Source: Paenibacillus antibioticophila
GTDB lineage: Bacteria; Bacillota; Bacilli; Paenibacillales; Paenibacillaceae
DNA length: 64,000 nucleotides
Assembly (NCBI RefSeq): GCF_000455265.1
Contig: NZ_HG005139.1
Location: forward strand, 1-64,000
Direction of reading: 5' to 3'
The notes below the pieces were generated by a model, which was given only the letters and a program-made list of their open reading frames with translations, searched no databases and was not told where the DNA came from. Each line of letters starts with the position of its first letter. Position 1 is the stretch's first letter. The translations under genes were made by a program, and so were the position numbers. Positions 28,974-37,246 of this stretch are shown here, piece after piece.

Positions 28974-29531
28974 TTATCGCTTTGACAGGGCGCCACGGTG
29001 CCGGCTTTTCACCAGCAATAGCAGACAGAATGGCAGAAGTACGGCCAGAATGGCGAGTCCCCACAGCATATCGCTCCAGCCGACGATGCCTTCTGACATC
29101 AGCCGATAATACGCGTAAAGCGAGTAAGGAAGTACCGGAACGATGGCGGTAGCCACACCAGGGGTGTACATCTTAAGCAAGAGAGCTTGCCCGATGTGCG
29201 TGAATACATGAAGAAAGTACAGGTGCAGTACAGCCAGGAACAGGAAATAGCTTTGAAAGAATGCAGCAAGCAAGGTTGCGGTTACGATGATTGAGTAGAC
29301 TACGAGCACATCCTGGGCGAAGCGATGTGTATTCATTTGAAAGGAAGAGGCATACATCTTCTTAGCGAATCCGGGCAATGCTTTGAGGATTCCCGGTCCT
29401 TTCGCATTGCCCCATTTCTCTACTGTTAGGATTTCTTCAAAGTCATGGAACATGAATGTGATGGGAAACAGCCATAACAGGCTGGATACATCGATATGGG
29501 CATCAAAAAACTGAAGCACGAGCTGCATCAC
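28974..29531 (-). CDS. HXXEE-domain membrane protein
   Basis: This 185-residue protein has about five membrane helices and the signature HDFEE (near residue 27) and THIGQALLL, characteristic of HXXEE proteins. The biochemical role is unknown. The conserved His and Glu inside the membrane suggest metal binding or catalysis. The start may be GTG at 29531 or ATG at 29528, both served by GAGGAG. Confidence 0.85.
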   Translation of the reverse strand: MMQLVLQFFDAHIDVSSLLWLFPITFMFHDFEEILTVEKWGNAKGPGILKALPGFAKKMYASSFQMNTHRFAQDVLVVYSIIVTATLLAAFFQSYFLFLAVLHLYFLHVFTHIGQALLLKMYTPGVATAIVPVLPYSLYAYYRLMSEGIVGWSDMLWGLAILAVLLPFCLLLLVKSRHRGALSKR

Positions 29532-29573
29532 ATATTCACTCCTCTTATTCGCCTTCGCCGGTCTCTGCGGCGG

Positions 29574-31361
29574 TTAATCCTTAAGCACAGTACGTGTCAT
29601 TCGGCTGGCGGGCTTTGCGGTTGCTGCCGGATAAGCCGGTTCCCGAGGGTTAACTCCGCAGAGCTCGGCGCACTCGCGAAAGGCAAAATGCCGGCAGCCA
29701 AGACAATGGTCTTTGTTCAAATTCGAGAGCGCCGCATTGATCGCTTCTCCGGTATGCTCAAACAGATGCTCTTCACCGATAAGCTGAAGTCCGCCTGTCT
29801 TGGTGAGAAGCCTTCTTGGCTGCGCCCGGAGCGAGGTGACATGAACCGTTACCCCCAGGTGCTGAAGCCGCTTGATCAGATCCATCAGGTGAGCTTCGCC
29901 GGTTGTATCCATGAAGGGGACGTTACGCATTCGCAAAATAACCGACTTCAGCTGATGTCCGCTCTCGATCCAGTCGGAGAAGGCGGCGAAGCTCTGAGAG
30001 GCGCCAAAGAAGAGGGGACCTTCTACTGTGAAAATAGAGCATTGCGGACAGTCGTGTTCCGCGGATACGATGTCTGCGGATACCTTCGCCTTGCCGGACG
30101 AGAGGTCGGGCAGCACCTTGCGGACCGTCAGCATCTCGCTCATCCGCTTGATGAAGAGGAGAACGGCAACAATCAATCCAACCTCTACGGCTGTGGTCAA
30201 AGTTGTAAACACCGTGAGCAGGAAAGTCAGCACCAGCACGATACTGTCGCTTGTCCGTGCCTTGACGAGCGCGGTAAATGCTTTGCGCTCGCTCATGTTC
30301 CAGGCGACCATCATCAGAATCGGAGCCATGCTGGCAAGCGGAATTGCTGAGGCATACGGGGCAAACAAGATGACGATAAGAAGTACAAAGAAGCCATGAA
30401 TGATGCCTGATATCGGGGAGACTGCGCCATTTTTAATGTTCGTAGCCGTGCGGGCAATCGCTCCTGTCGCGGGAATCCCCCCGAAAAATGGAGTAACTAT
30501 ATTGGCAACTCCCTGACCGATCAATTCACGATTGCTGTTATGGCGCGTACCGCCCATGCCGTCCGCCACAACGGCGGAGAGCAGGGATTCGATACTGCCG
30601 AGAAGCGCAATGACGAGCGCAGGCTGTATCATTGCCGTGATTCGATCCCAGGATAGATCCAGGCCATGAATGGTCGGCAGGCTGGCGGGAATAGCACCAT
30701 AGGCAGACCCGATCGTGGCAACCTTGTCAGGGAACAACCAGACGGCAACCAGTGTGGACAGAATAATACCCACTAGGGAGCCCGGCACCTTGGGCAGTAC
30801 TCTTGGCGTTACAATCAGGGCAGCAAGACAGATAGACGCCACCAGAATGCTGTACAAATTCAGTGAAGGCAAGCGGAGCACGATTTCTTTCATGCTATCG
30901 TAGAAGTACTCGTGCCGCTCCATATTTTGAAGCCCAAGAAAGCTGGCTATTTGTCCACTGAAGATCGTCACAGCAATTCCTGCGGTAAATCCGATCGTAA
31001 CGGGCCGGGGAATAAACTTGATTAATGCCCCGAGCTTAAACACACCCATTAGTACCAGAATGATGCCTCCGAGGAATCCGGCAATCAGCAGATTTTCATA
31101 GCCATACTGCATAACGATCGCAAGGAGAATCGGGATAAATGCTCCGGTTGGACCCCCAATCTGGAATCGGGAGCCTCCCAGCAGCGAGATCAGAATTCCC
31201 GCGATGATTGTCGTGTACAGCCCGTATTCGGGCTTCACTCCCGAAGCAATGGCAAAGGCCATGCCGAGCGGGATTGCTACAATACCTACGATACATCCTG
31301 CAACAATATCCTTACGAAATGCTTCCTTCGAGTAACCGCTAAATCTCCCCGACCACTTCAT
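29574..31361 (-). CDS. SulP-family anion transporter with STAS domain and Cys-rich tail
   Basis: The 595-residue SulP permease (about 10-400: GIVAIPLGMAFAIASG near 30) is followed by a STAS domain (about 430-545: VPFMDTTGEAHL). It should import sulfate, bicarbonate or another anion. The C-terminus has an unusual extension with C-x2-C-x7-C-x3-C spacing (CLGC, EC, LC) near residues 553-566. The neighbouring ArsR gene, 24 bp upstream, suggests metal or redox control, and the Cys cluster may bind a metal. Substrate unknown. Confidence 0.92.
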   Translation of the reverse strand: MKWSGRFSGYSKEAFRKDIVAGCIVGIVAIPLGMAFAIASGVKPEYGLYTTIIAGILISLLGGSRFQIGGPTGAFIPILLAIVMQYGYENLLIAGFLGGIILVLMGVFKLGALIKFIPRPVTIGFTAGIAVTIFSGQIASFLGLQNMERHEYFYDSMKEIVLRLPSLNLYSILVASICLAALIVTPRVLPKVPGSLVGIILSTLVAVWLFPDKVATIGSAYGAIPASLPTIHGLDLSWDRITAMIQPALVIALLGSIESLLSAVVADGMGGTRHNSNRELIGQGVANIVTPFFGGIPATGAIARTATNIKNGAVSPISGIIHGFFVLLIVILFAPYASAIPLASMAPILMMVAWNMSERKAFTALVKARTSDSIVLVLTFLLTVFTTLTTAVEVGLIVAVLLFIKRMSEMLTVRKVLPDLSSGKAKVSADIVSAEHDCPQCSIFTVEGPLFFGASQSFAAFSDWIESGHQLKSVILRMRNVPFMDTTGEAHLMDLIKRLQHLGVTVHVTSLRAQPRRLLTKTGGLQLIGEEHLFEHTGEAINAALSNLNKDHCLGCRHFAFRECAELCGVNPREPAYPAATAKPASRMTRTVLKD

Positions 31362-31385
31362 CCAATAACCCTTCTTTTCTAATTA

Positions 31386-31718
31386 TTAGCTCTTCCGAAT
31401 ACCTTTTAGCAGTGAGATAGACTCTACGAGATGATTATCAAAAATCTGACGCGCCACGGCGAGCAAGTCCTTAATTAACGGATCACGCAGTGAATATACG
31501 ACGGTCGTCCCTTCTTTCACGGTATTGACCAGATTCTTTGCACGCAGGACCGATAGTTGCTGTGATACGGCGGAGCCCTCAGAGCCAAGAATCGTCTGGA
31601 GCTCGTTTACGCTCTTCTCTCCGTCACATAGCACCTCCAGAATCCGGATTCGCATCGGGTGGGCAAGTGCTTTGAAAAATTCGGCTTTAAACTGCTGCAA
31701 GTTCGTATGATCTTCCAT
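31386..31718 (-). CDS. ArsR-family winged-helix repressor
   Basis: AGGAGG lies 6 nt before the ATG at 31718 (MEDHTN), so this start (110 residues) is preferred over an upstream one at 31739. The protein has the ArsR fold with recognition helix around SAVSQQLSVLRAKNLV. Only one Cys is present, in ILEVLCDGEKS, so it lacks the classical CVC metal site and its signal is unclear. It is the first gene of the operon with SulP and probably represses it by binding the palindrome at 31748-31767. Confidence 0.9.
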   Translation of the reverse strand: MEDHTNLQQFKAEFFKALAHPMRIRILEVLCDGEKSVNELQTILGSEGSAVSQQLSVLRAKNLVNTVKEGTTVVYSLRDPLIKDLLAVARQIFDNHLVESISLLKGIRKS

Positions 31719-31747
31719 ACCAGACCTCCTAGCATTCAAGAATTCAA

Positions 31748-31767
31748 ATATTCAAAGATTTGAATAT
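31748..31767. promoter_or_regulatory. ArsR operator palindrome
   Basis: A perfect 9-2-9 inverted repeat, ATATTCAAA-GA-TTTGAATAT, lies 30 bp upstream of the ArsR start. Flanking TTCAAAT/TTGAATA half-sites extend the symmetry. Shape and position fit autorepression by the ArsR protein. Confidence 0.75.
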
Positions 31768-31860
31768 TCAATACGGATAAGATGATAACATACAAAGAAA
31801 TGATCTGTACAGGACAAAAAAGCACATTTCCTTCGGCAGCTCCAAGCCTCTATGATGTAA

Positions 31861-31901
31861 AAAAACAGCCTGCCTCCCTTGTTAGCAAGGGAGGGGGCTG
31901 C
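31861..31901 (-). terminator. Terminator of the PepSY gene
   Basis: A strong GC-rich stem (31867-31879 with 31887-31901, small internal mismatch) is followed on the minus strand by a run of T at 31866-31859. The 31902-32059 interval between it and the PepSY stop shows no gene. Confidence 0.75.
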
Positions 31902-32059
31902 CTGTGGATGGCGATAGAGTCTAATTTGGCATAATCCGCTTCGAAGCATGTACCTGGAGTCGAAATAATGCTAGCGCCCCAGTCAGTGACGGACATTCGT
32001 TATCGGCCGGGGCATATCTTTTGGCACATTAATCCTCAAGCAGAGTAGCGCAGGGCAGA

Positions 32060-33427
32060 CTAGCTGGCAATTCGTGCCTTATTTCTGGTGATATAGTAGA
32101 TTGTTAATTCGATCAGCAAGATTATGAGGACGGACAAGCCGAACAAAGGCATAAGTACTCCCAGAATCAATACGGTGAGCAATGCGCCAATAGACCAAGG
32201 CTTATTGATTCTCTGCGGAAGATTGAGGTCTCCTGGCTTTATCCTTTTCATCCACGAAGTGAACCCCATTACAATAGTCGCCAAGAAGGTAAGACAGACT
32301 AGCAGATTCAAGATTTTATTAGCTACTCCGAATAAATGCCCTTCATGCAGAGGAATTCCCCAAGTGAACCATTTCCCGATGATTCCATAATCCGCAAAAT
32401 CGATTTTGGCAATCAGTTCACCGGAATATTGGTCAAAATAAGCAGTTGTCTCCTCATAGGGACTCACATCCAGACCGGTAACGCCGGTGTTGCTGCCTTT
32501 GGAAACGGTAAATACACCAAACTCGTTGGACGGGTAGATAATAGAAAATGGGCGGGAGATCTGCTCGGCTTGAGCTTGTTTGATTATTGCCGCCAAGCTT
32601 TGCTGATAATCCAGATTAATAGAGATCTCGCCCGTTAGGTGATGGTCCTCATGACCATCACCTTGGCCTGAGACGGGTTGGTCCAGGCTTCGGGTGGCCC
32701 ACGGAATTTCATTTACATCGGATTGAGGCGGATTATATCGCAACTCCGTTCTTCCCAAGGCCGGATATTCTTGTCCCAGCTTGCTGATATGGCTGCCCAT
32801 GAAGACGGACCAGGGAATTCCGGTTAATATAATCACAATAAGCGGTATGGCAATAATCAACCCCAGCACGGCATGAATCTTCTGAAAGCGAAACGGTTTG
32901 CTGGCTTTGGCAGATTTAGCAGTGAGCAGTTTCTTCTTGAAGGTCATATAAATGCCCGACACAATAAGAAAGACTGTCCAGCAGGCCGTCAGCTCCACCA
33001 TATAGCGTACCCAGGTCTCTTCCGTCAGCAGCGAACTATGGAAGTTTCGCATTAAATTGGAATAGGTCTGCTCGGCATTTTGACTAGCCACAATTTGATT
33101 ATGATGGTCGAGGAAAATATACTGTGTCTCTCCTGTGGAATTCTGGATGGTTACCCGATTGTTGTAGGGGTCCTCCATGATACTGATTTTGGCAATCGTA
33201 TAGTCCGGGTATTGATGACTGATTTGCTGAATCGCCTCATCCATACTTTGCTTGGTCGTGATGCCGCTGTCACCGAAAAATTCATGCTCGTATATATTCT
33301 TCTCGACATCCGTATAGAACAAGAAGCCAATACCGGACAGGCTCAATGTAATGAGCAGTGGAGTAATCAGCCAAGCCGCGTAGAAATGAAGTCGGCGAAA
33401 CGGATTAAAGGTGTTTTTATGACCCAT
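32060..33427 (-). CDS. PepSY-domain membrane protein
   Basis: This 455-residue protein has four predicted membrane helices (near 15-35, 145-165, 190-210 and 375-395, plus a hydrophobic C-terminus) and extracellular PepSY domains, with a His-rich stretch HEDHHL near residue 265. Related proteins (PiuB / iron-regulated PepSY) are linked to iron uptake or periplasmic reduction. It is divergent from the Opp/Nik-type operon over about 310 bp, which supports a shared metal-related role by inference. AAGGAG lies 6 nt before the ATG. Confidence 0.85.
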   Translation of the reverse strand: MGHKNTFNPFRRLHFYAAWLITPLLITLSLSGIGFLFYTDVEKNIYEHEFFGDSGITTKQSMDEAIQQISHQYPDYTIAKISIMEDPYNNRVTIQNSTGETQYIFLDHHNQIVASQNAEQTYSNLMRNFHSSLLTEETWVRYMVELTACWTVFLIVSGIYMTFKKKLLTAKSAKASKPFRFQKIHAVLGLIIAIPLIVIILTGIPWSVFMGSHISKLGQEYPALGRTELRYNPPQSDVNEIPWATRSLDQPVSGQGDGHEDHHLTGEISINLDYQQSLAAIIKQAQAEQISRPFSIIYPSNEFGVFTVSKGSNTGVTGLDVSPYEETTAYFDQYSGELIAKIDFADYGIIGKWFTWGIPLHEGHLFGVANKILNLLVCLTFLATIVMGFTSWMKRIKPGDLNLPQRINKPWSIGALLTVLILGVLMPLFGLSVLIILLIELTIYYITRNKARIAS

Positions 33428-33737
33428 GGGGTTCTCCTTATTATCATATTTCCACGCTTCTGTGGATCCAATGCAACCATGTTAATCTATTTAGATAGGG
33501 AGCACATGACTCCAATGGGCTAGTTTAATTGTAATATTTTTAAATTTTAATGAAAATCTCCGGAAATGACTTGACCACCGCCATCCGGCTTGCCGGGCGG
33601 CATTTTCTGCCTTCATACATAACATGATGATTAGCATACCGTTGCTTCAAATCGTAATTTTTTTGAATAACACTACCAATTTCAAAAGATCATGTTATAA
33701 TCGTAAATATTACTAATAACAAAGAGGGTGAAGGACA
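33428..33737. other. Divergent control region between PepSY and ABC importer genes
   Basis: This 310-bp AT-rich region contains a GC-rich hairpin near 33571-33595, an AAATCGTAAT half-site at 33649-33658, a TATAAT -10 at 33696-33701 and a Zur-like box at 33701-33715. No coding potential was seen. Confidence 0.6.
33701..33715. promoter_or_regulatory. Zur-like operator overlapping the -10 of the ABC operon
   Basis: TCGTAAATATTACTA matches 13 of 15 positions of the B. subtilis-type Zur core TCGTAATNATTACGA. It begins at the last base of the -10 TATAAT (33696-33701). A perfect left half-site AAATCGTAAT lies 50 bp upstream. This suggests zinc- or other metal-responsive repression. Confidence 0.5.
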
Positions 33738-34667
33738 ATTACACGCTATCTGCTTCAGCGACTCCTGCAGCTGGTTCCGGTGCTGTTGGGGATTTCTTGC
33801 ATCGCTTTTGGTCTCATGCATCTAACTCCAGGTGACCCGGCGGAAATTATGCTGCGGGCGGATGGCATCAAGCCTACATATGAAGCGATTGAGGCGACCA
33901 GGCAAGCGCTAGGCCTGGACGGTCCTGTATATATGCAATACGTGCATTGGCTGTCCCGTTTATTTCGGCTTGATCTTGGTATCTCCTATAGCAGTGGACG
34001 GCCTGTTTTCACGGAACTGATGAGCCGCTTTCCCGCTACGGCGGTGTTGACTACCGGTTCACTGCTGGTGGCGTTGGGAGTTGCCTTGCCGCTGGGCATT
34101 GGCTCTGCCCTTTATCCGGGAAGCTGGCTGGATCGCTTGGGTCGGGGGTGTGCGCTGCTTAGTGTATCTATGCCTGGTTACTGGCTTAGCCTGATACTCA
34201 TTTACTATGGAGGCGTCAAACTCAAGCTGCTGCCTGTGACAGGAATGGAGGGACCATCCAGTCTCGTCTTGCCCTCCATTGCCTTGGGATTTGGCTTGGC
34301 AGGCATTTATATCCGATTGATTCGTACCAGCTTGCTGGATATCCTTGGAAAGTTATATATCAAAGCGGCCCGGGCCAAGGGACTGGCCGGTTGGGCGGTG
34401 ATTGCCAAGCACGCCCTCCGTAACGCATGGCTGCCCAGCATGACCTTACTCGGTATTCACATGTCCGCTTTGCTTGGTGGCTCGGTCGTCGTGGAGACTA
34501 TTTTTTCCTGGCCGGGACTCGGTAAATATGCGGTTGATGCTATTTTTGCAAAAGATTACATTGTCATCCAAGGTTACGTATTACTGATGGCGCTTGTCGT
34601 TGTCCTGGTCAATTTGGCGGTAGATATGCTGCATATGCTGCTGGACCCCAGAATCAGGCTGCGCTAA
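33738..34667 (+). CDS. Opp/Nik-type ABC permease B component, ATT start
   Basis: The full family N-terminus TRYLLQRLLQLVPVLLG is encoded from 33741 and an in-frame stop sits at 33729-33731, so the only sensible initiator is ATT at 33738. AGAGGGTG lies about 7 nt upstream. The alternative GTG at 33780 would remove half of the first membrane helix. The 309-residue protein has six helices and the EAA motif (KAARAKGLAGWAVIAKHALRNA near residue 210). It imports peptides, nickel or metallophores with its partner permease and two ATPases. Confidence 0.88.
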   Translation: MTRYLLQRLLQLVPVLLGISCIAFGLMHLTPGDPAEIMLRADGIKPTYEAIEATRQALGLDGPVYMQYVHWLSRLFRLDLGISYSSGRPVFTELMSRFPATAVLTTGSLLVALGVALPLGIGSALYPGSWLDRLGRGCALLSVSMPGYWLSLILIYYGGVKLKLLPVTGMEGPSSLVLPSIALGFGLAGIYIRLIRTSLLDILGKLYIKAARAKGLAGWAVIAKHALRNAWLPSMTLLGIHMSALLGGSVVVETIFSWPGLGKYAVDAIFAKDYIVIQGYVLLMALVVVLVNLAVDMLHMLLDPRIRLR

Positions 34668-34692
34668 GTGCTTGTAGAAGGAGCGGCATGCT

Positions 34693-35544
34693 TTGATGTT
34701 TCAGACACGACTACTACGAACGGGAGCCGCTCGGGTCGGGGCAGCTATCGTTCTGTTATTTCTGCTTGTGGGCATCTTGGCGCCGTGGCTTGCCCCATCT
34801 GACCCGCTCCAGATCCATATGGAGCATAAATTAAGTCTGCCTTCTCTGGAATATCCGCTGGGAACGGATCATTTGGGACGATGCGTGTTATCCCGCTTAA
34901 TTTTCGGCATACGAACCTCGCTTTATTATTCGCTGATGGTTCTTACGGCTGTGTTCTCCATCAGCGTGCCTATTGGCCTGCTGGCGGGCTATGCCGGTGG
35001 CAAGGTCGATCATGTTATCATGCGGATCATCGATATTCTACTGGCCTTCCCGAGCCTGATCCTTTCCCTGGCGATTACCGCCATGCTGGGACCCGGCATG
35101 GAGAACCTGATGATTGCTTTCGTGGCGGTATGGTGGACCGGATATGCCCGTGTCATTCGTGGAATGGTCCTGCAAATCAAGGAAAGTGATTATATTATGG
35201 CAGCCCGAGCCGCAGGAACCTCACATCTGCAAATCGTATTTCGGCATATTCTGCTGAATACGGCTCGTCCGATCCTGGTCCTGGCTTCGCTGGAGGTTGG
35301 AACCATAATTCTATCCATCGTAGGCTTATCCTTCCTGGGTCTTGGCGCCCAGCCACCTACACCGGAGTGGGGCATTATGCTGAATGACAGCCGCCCCTAT
35401 ATTCAGACTGCACCACGCTTGCTCTTGTTCCCTGGGTTAACGATCATGCTCGTGGTATTGGGATTTAACTTGCTGGGTGAGGGGCTTAAGCCGTCTAATC
35501 ACGGGCTGGCCGAAGCACGGAAAGAGGAGGAGGTATCTCCATGA
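34693..35544 (+). CDS. Opp/Nik-type ABC permease C component
   Basis: This 283-residue partner permease has N-terminal OppC-like features (LAPWLAPSDPLQ, LGTDHLGRCVLSRLI) and an EAA loop (MAARAAGTSHLQIVFRHILLN near residue 175). AAGGAG at 34678-34683 fits the TTG at 34693 (9 nt) better than the ATG at 34696 (12 nt). Its stop overlaps the next ATPase gene as ATGA. Confidence 0.92.
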   Translation: MMFQTRLLRTGAARVGAAIVLLFLLVGILAPWLAPSDPLQIHMEHKLSLPSLEYPLGTDHLGRCVLSRLIFGIRTSLYYSLMVLTAVFSISVPIGLLAGYAGGKVDHVIMRIIDILLAFPSLILSLAITAMLGPGMENLMIAFVAVWWTGYARVIRGMVLQIKESDYIMAARAAGTSHLQIVFRHILLNTARPILVLASLEVGTIILSIVGLSFLGLGAQPPTPEWGIMLNDSRPYIQTAPRLLLFPGLTIMLVVLGFNLLGEGLKPSNHGLAEARKEEEVSP

Positions 35545-36332
35545 TGGTGGATGCAAGACCTCCCGTCCTTCGAATTGAGCATTTACGGGTTAGCTTCCGC
35601 ACCGGACAAGGATCACAGGTGGCAGTGGAGGATGTGAGCCTGGAGGTGAAGCCTGGGCAGATCGTGGCTCTGGTCGGTGAGAGCGGGAGCGGCAAAAGTG
35701 TCACGGCGATGGCGGCGATGGGCTTAATCGATCCCCCGGGACAGGTGGAGGACGGCAACATTTGGCTAGGCGACTGTAACCTTCGCACCTGCTCGGAACG
35801 TCAGCTTCAGCAAGTACGCGGCCAGGAAATAGCCGTTATCTTCCAAGACCCGGTCAATGCGCTGAACCCTGTCATTAGCATAGGCAAGCAGTTGGTGGAG
35901 AGCGTGAGACAACACCGGCAAGTATCAGCGCAGGAAGCCAAGAAGCTGGCCTTAAGCCAAATGCAGCAGGTCGGGCTCGCTCAGCCGGACAGCTTGTTTC
36001 ATAAGTATCCTTTTCAAATCAGTGGGGGCATGTGCCAACGGGTTATGATCGCAAATGCCTTGCTTGCGGGTGCCGATCTACTCATCGCCGATGAACCGAC
36101 TACGGCTCTGGATGTGACGATACAGGCGCAAATACTTAAGGAGTTAAACCGCGTTCGGCATGAGGCGGGGATGAGCATTTTACTCATCACCCATGATCTT
36201 GGCGTTGTCGCCGAGCTGGCCGACTATGTGTATGTTATGCGTGCCGGAAGGATCGTGGAGCAAGGGGATGTGTACGACATATTCGCCGCACCCAAGCATC
36301 CTTATACGAAATATTTGCTGGATTGCCGCTAG
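35541..36332 (+). CDS. Opp/Nik-type ABC ATPase D component
   Basis: This cytoplasmic ATPase of 263 residues has Walker A GESGSGKS near 49-56, the signature region QISGGMCQR (M where the usual residue is Q or M), Walker [13 protein letters not shown] and the switch His in ITHDLG. It is shorter than OppD (about 330) and close to NikD in length, lacking the C-terminal peptide-transporter extension. This slightly favours a metal or metallophore substrate. Confidence 0.92.
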   Translation: MMVDARPPVLRIEHLRVSFRTGQGSQVAVEDVSLEVKPGQIVALVGESGSGKSVTAMAAMGLIDPPGQVEDGNIWLGDCNLRTCSERQLQQVRGQEIAVIFQDPVNALNPVISIGKQLVESVRQHRQVSAQEAKKLALSQMQQVGLAQPDSLFHKYPFQISGGMCQRVMIANALLAGADLLIADEPTTALDVTIQAQILKELNRVRHEAGMSILLITHDLGVVAELADYVYVMRAGRIVEQGDVYDIFAAPKHPYTKYLLDCR

Positions 36333-36402
36333 CCGTGTGACTAAGCCTTTTTTATGAACTACACATATTTGACTAACAGAGAGCTAGGGAGAACACAGAG
36401 CT

Positions 36403-37218
36403 ATGGAGCTGTTGAGAGCCAACAATTTAAGCAAAACTTATCATACTGAAAGGGGCTGGCTGGCCGCAAAGCTTCCCCCTGTGCGGGCGGTGAGCCAAGT
36501 CAATCTATCTCTCGCTCCCGGAGAGAACCTGGGGCTGGTGGGGGAGAGCGGCTGTGGCAAGAGCACCTTGGCCCGGCTGCTGATGGGACTGGAGAAGCCA
36601 TCCTCCGGCCAGGTATTTTACCGGAACATGGAGTTTACGCATTGGAAGCAGCGACAGATGCAATCTATCCGGGGCAAGGTGCAGATGATCTTCCAGAATA
36701 GTCTGGCTGCATTTAATCCCCTGTTCACGATTGAGCAAATCGTTGATGAGCCGCTGCGCAACTATGGTTGGAACAACCATAAGGCTCGCCAATCCAGAGT
36801 GGTAGAGACCCTGGAACGGGTTGGATTGGGTTCGGGTTATCTCAAACGGCTTCCCCATGAGCTCAGTGGGGGCCAATTACAGAGAGTAGGCATCGCCAGG
36901 GCGATTGCCTTACAGCCGGAGTTAGTCATTTGCGATGAACCCTTTTCCAGCCTGGACATGACCCTGCGCAAGCAGATGATCGACTTACTGCAGGAACTGA
37001 AGCGAGAACTAAGTCTGGCCTACGTTTTTATCACTCATGATCTATCCATTGTACATCGCTTATGCGACAGTGTAGCCGTGATGTACCAAGGTGAAATCAT
37101 AGAGAAGCTATCGGGAGCAGACCTGCTGCTGGATGCCAAGCATTCCTATACACGCACGTTGGTGGCATCTGTGCCCATCCAGGACCCGAGGCAGAGAGAG
37201 ACATTCAATTACATGTAA
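36403..37218 (+). CDS. Opp/Nik-type ABC ATPase F/E component
   Basis: The 271-residue second ATPase has Walker A GESGCGKST near 48-56, signature LSGGQLQR, Walker B LVICDEPFSSLD and switch FITHDLS. The length again matches NikE better than OppF. It lies 70 bp after the D component and 28 bp before the binding lipoprotein. Confidence 0.92.
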   Translation: MELLRANNLSKTYHTERGWLAAKLPPVRAVSQVNLSLAPGENLGLVGESGCGKSTLARLLMGLEKPSSGQVFYRNMEFTHWKQRQMQSIRGKVQMIFQNSLAAFNPLFTIEQIVDEPLRNYGWNNHKARQSRVVETLERVGLGSGYLKRLPHELSGGQLQRVGIARAIALQPELVICDEPFSSLDMTLRKQMIDLLQELKRELSLAYVFITHDLSIVHRLCDSVAVMYQGEIIEKLSGADLLLDAKHSYTRTLVASVPIQDPRQRETFNYM

Positions 37219-37246
37219 AGCAGCGACAGAAGGAGAGTTATTATCC

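Noticed and set aside
33571..33600. GC-rich hairpin between PepSY and the importer as a terminator
   Set aside because: It lies between divergent genes, so no transcript is expected to end there, and it lacks a clean T run.
33780..34667. GTG at 33780 as the permease start
   Set aside because: It would truncate the first membrane helix and lacks a ribosome site, while the upstream in-frame sequence is family-like.
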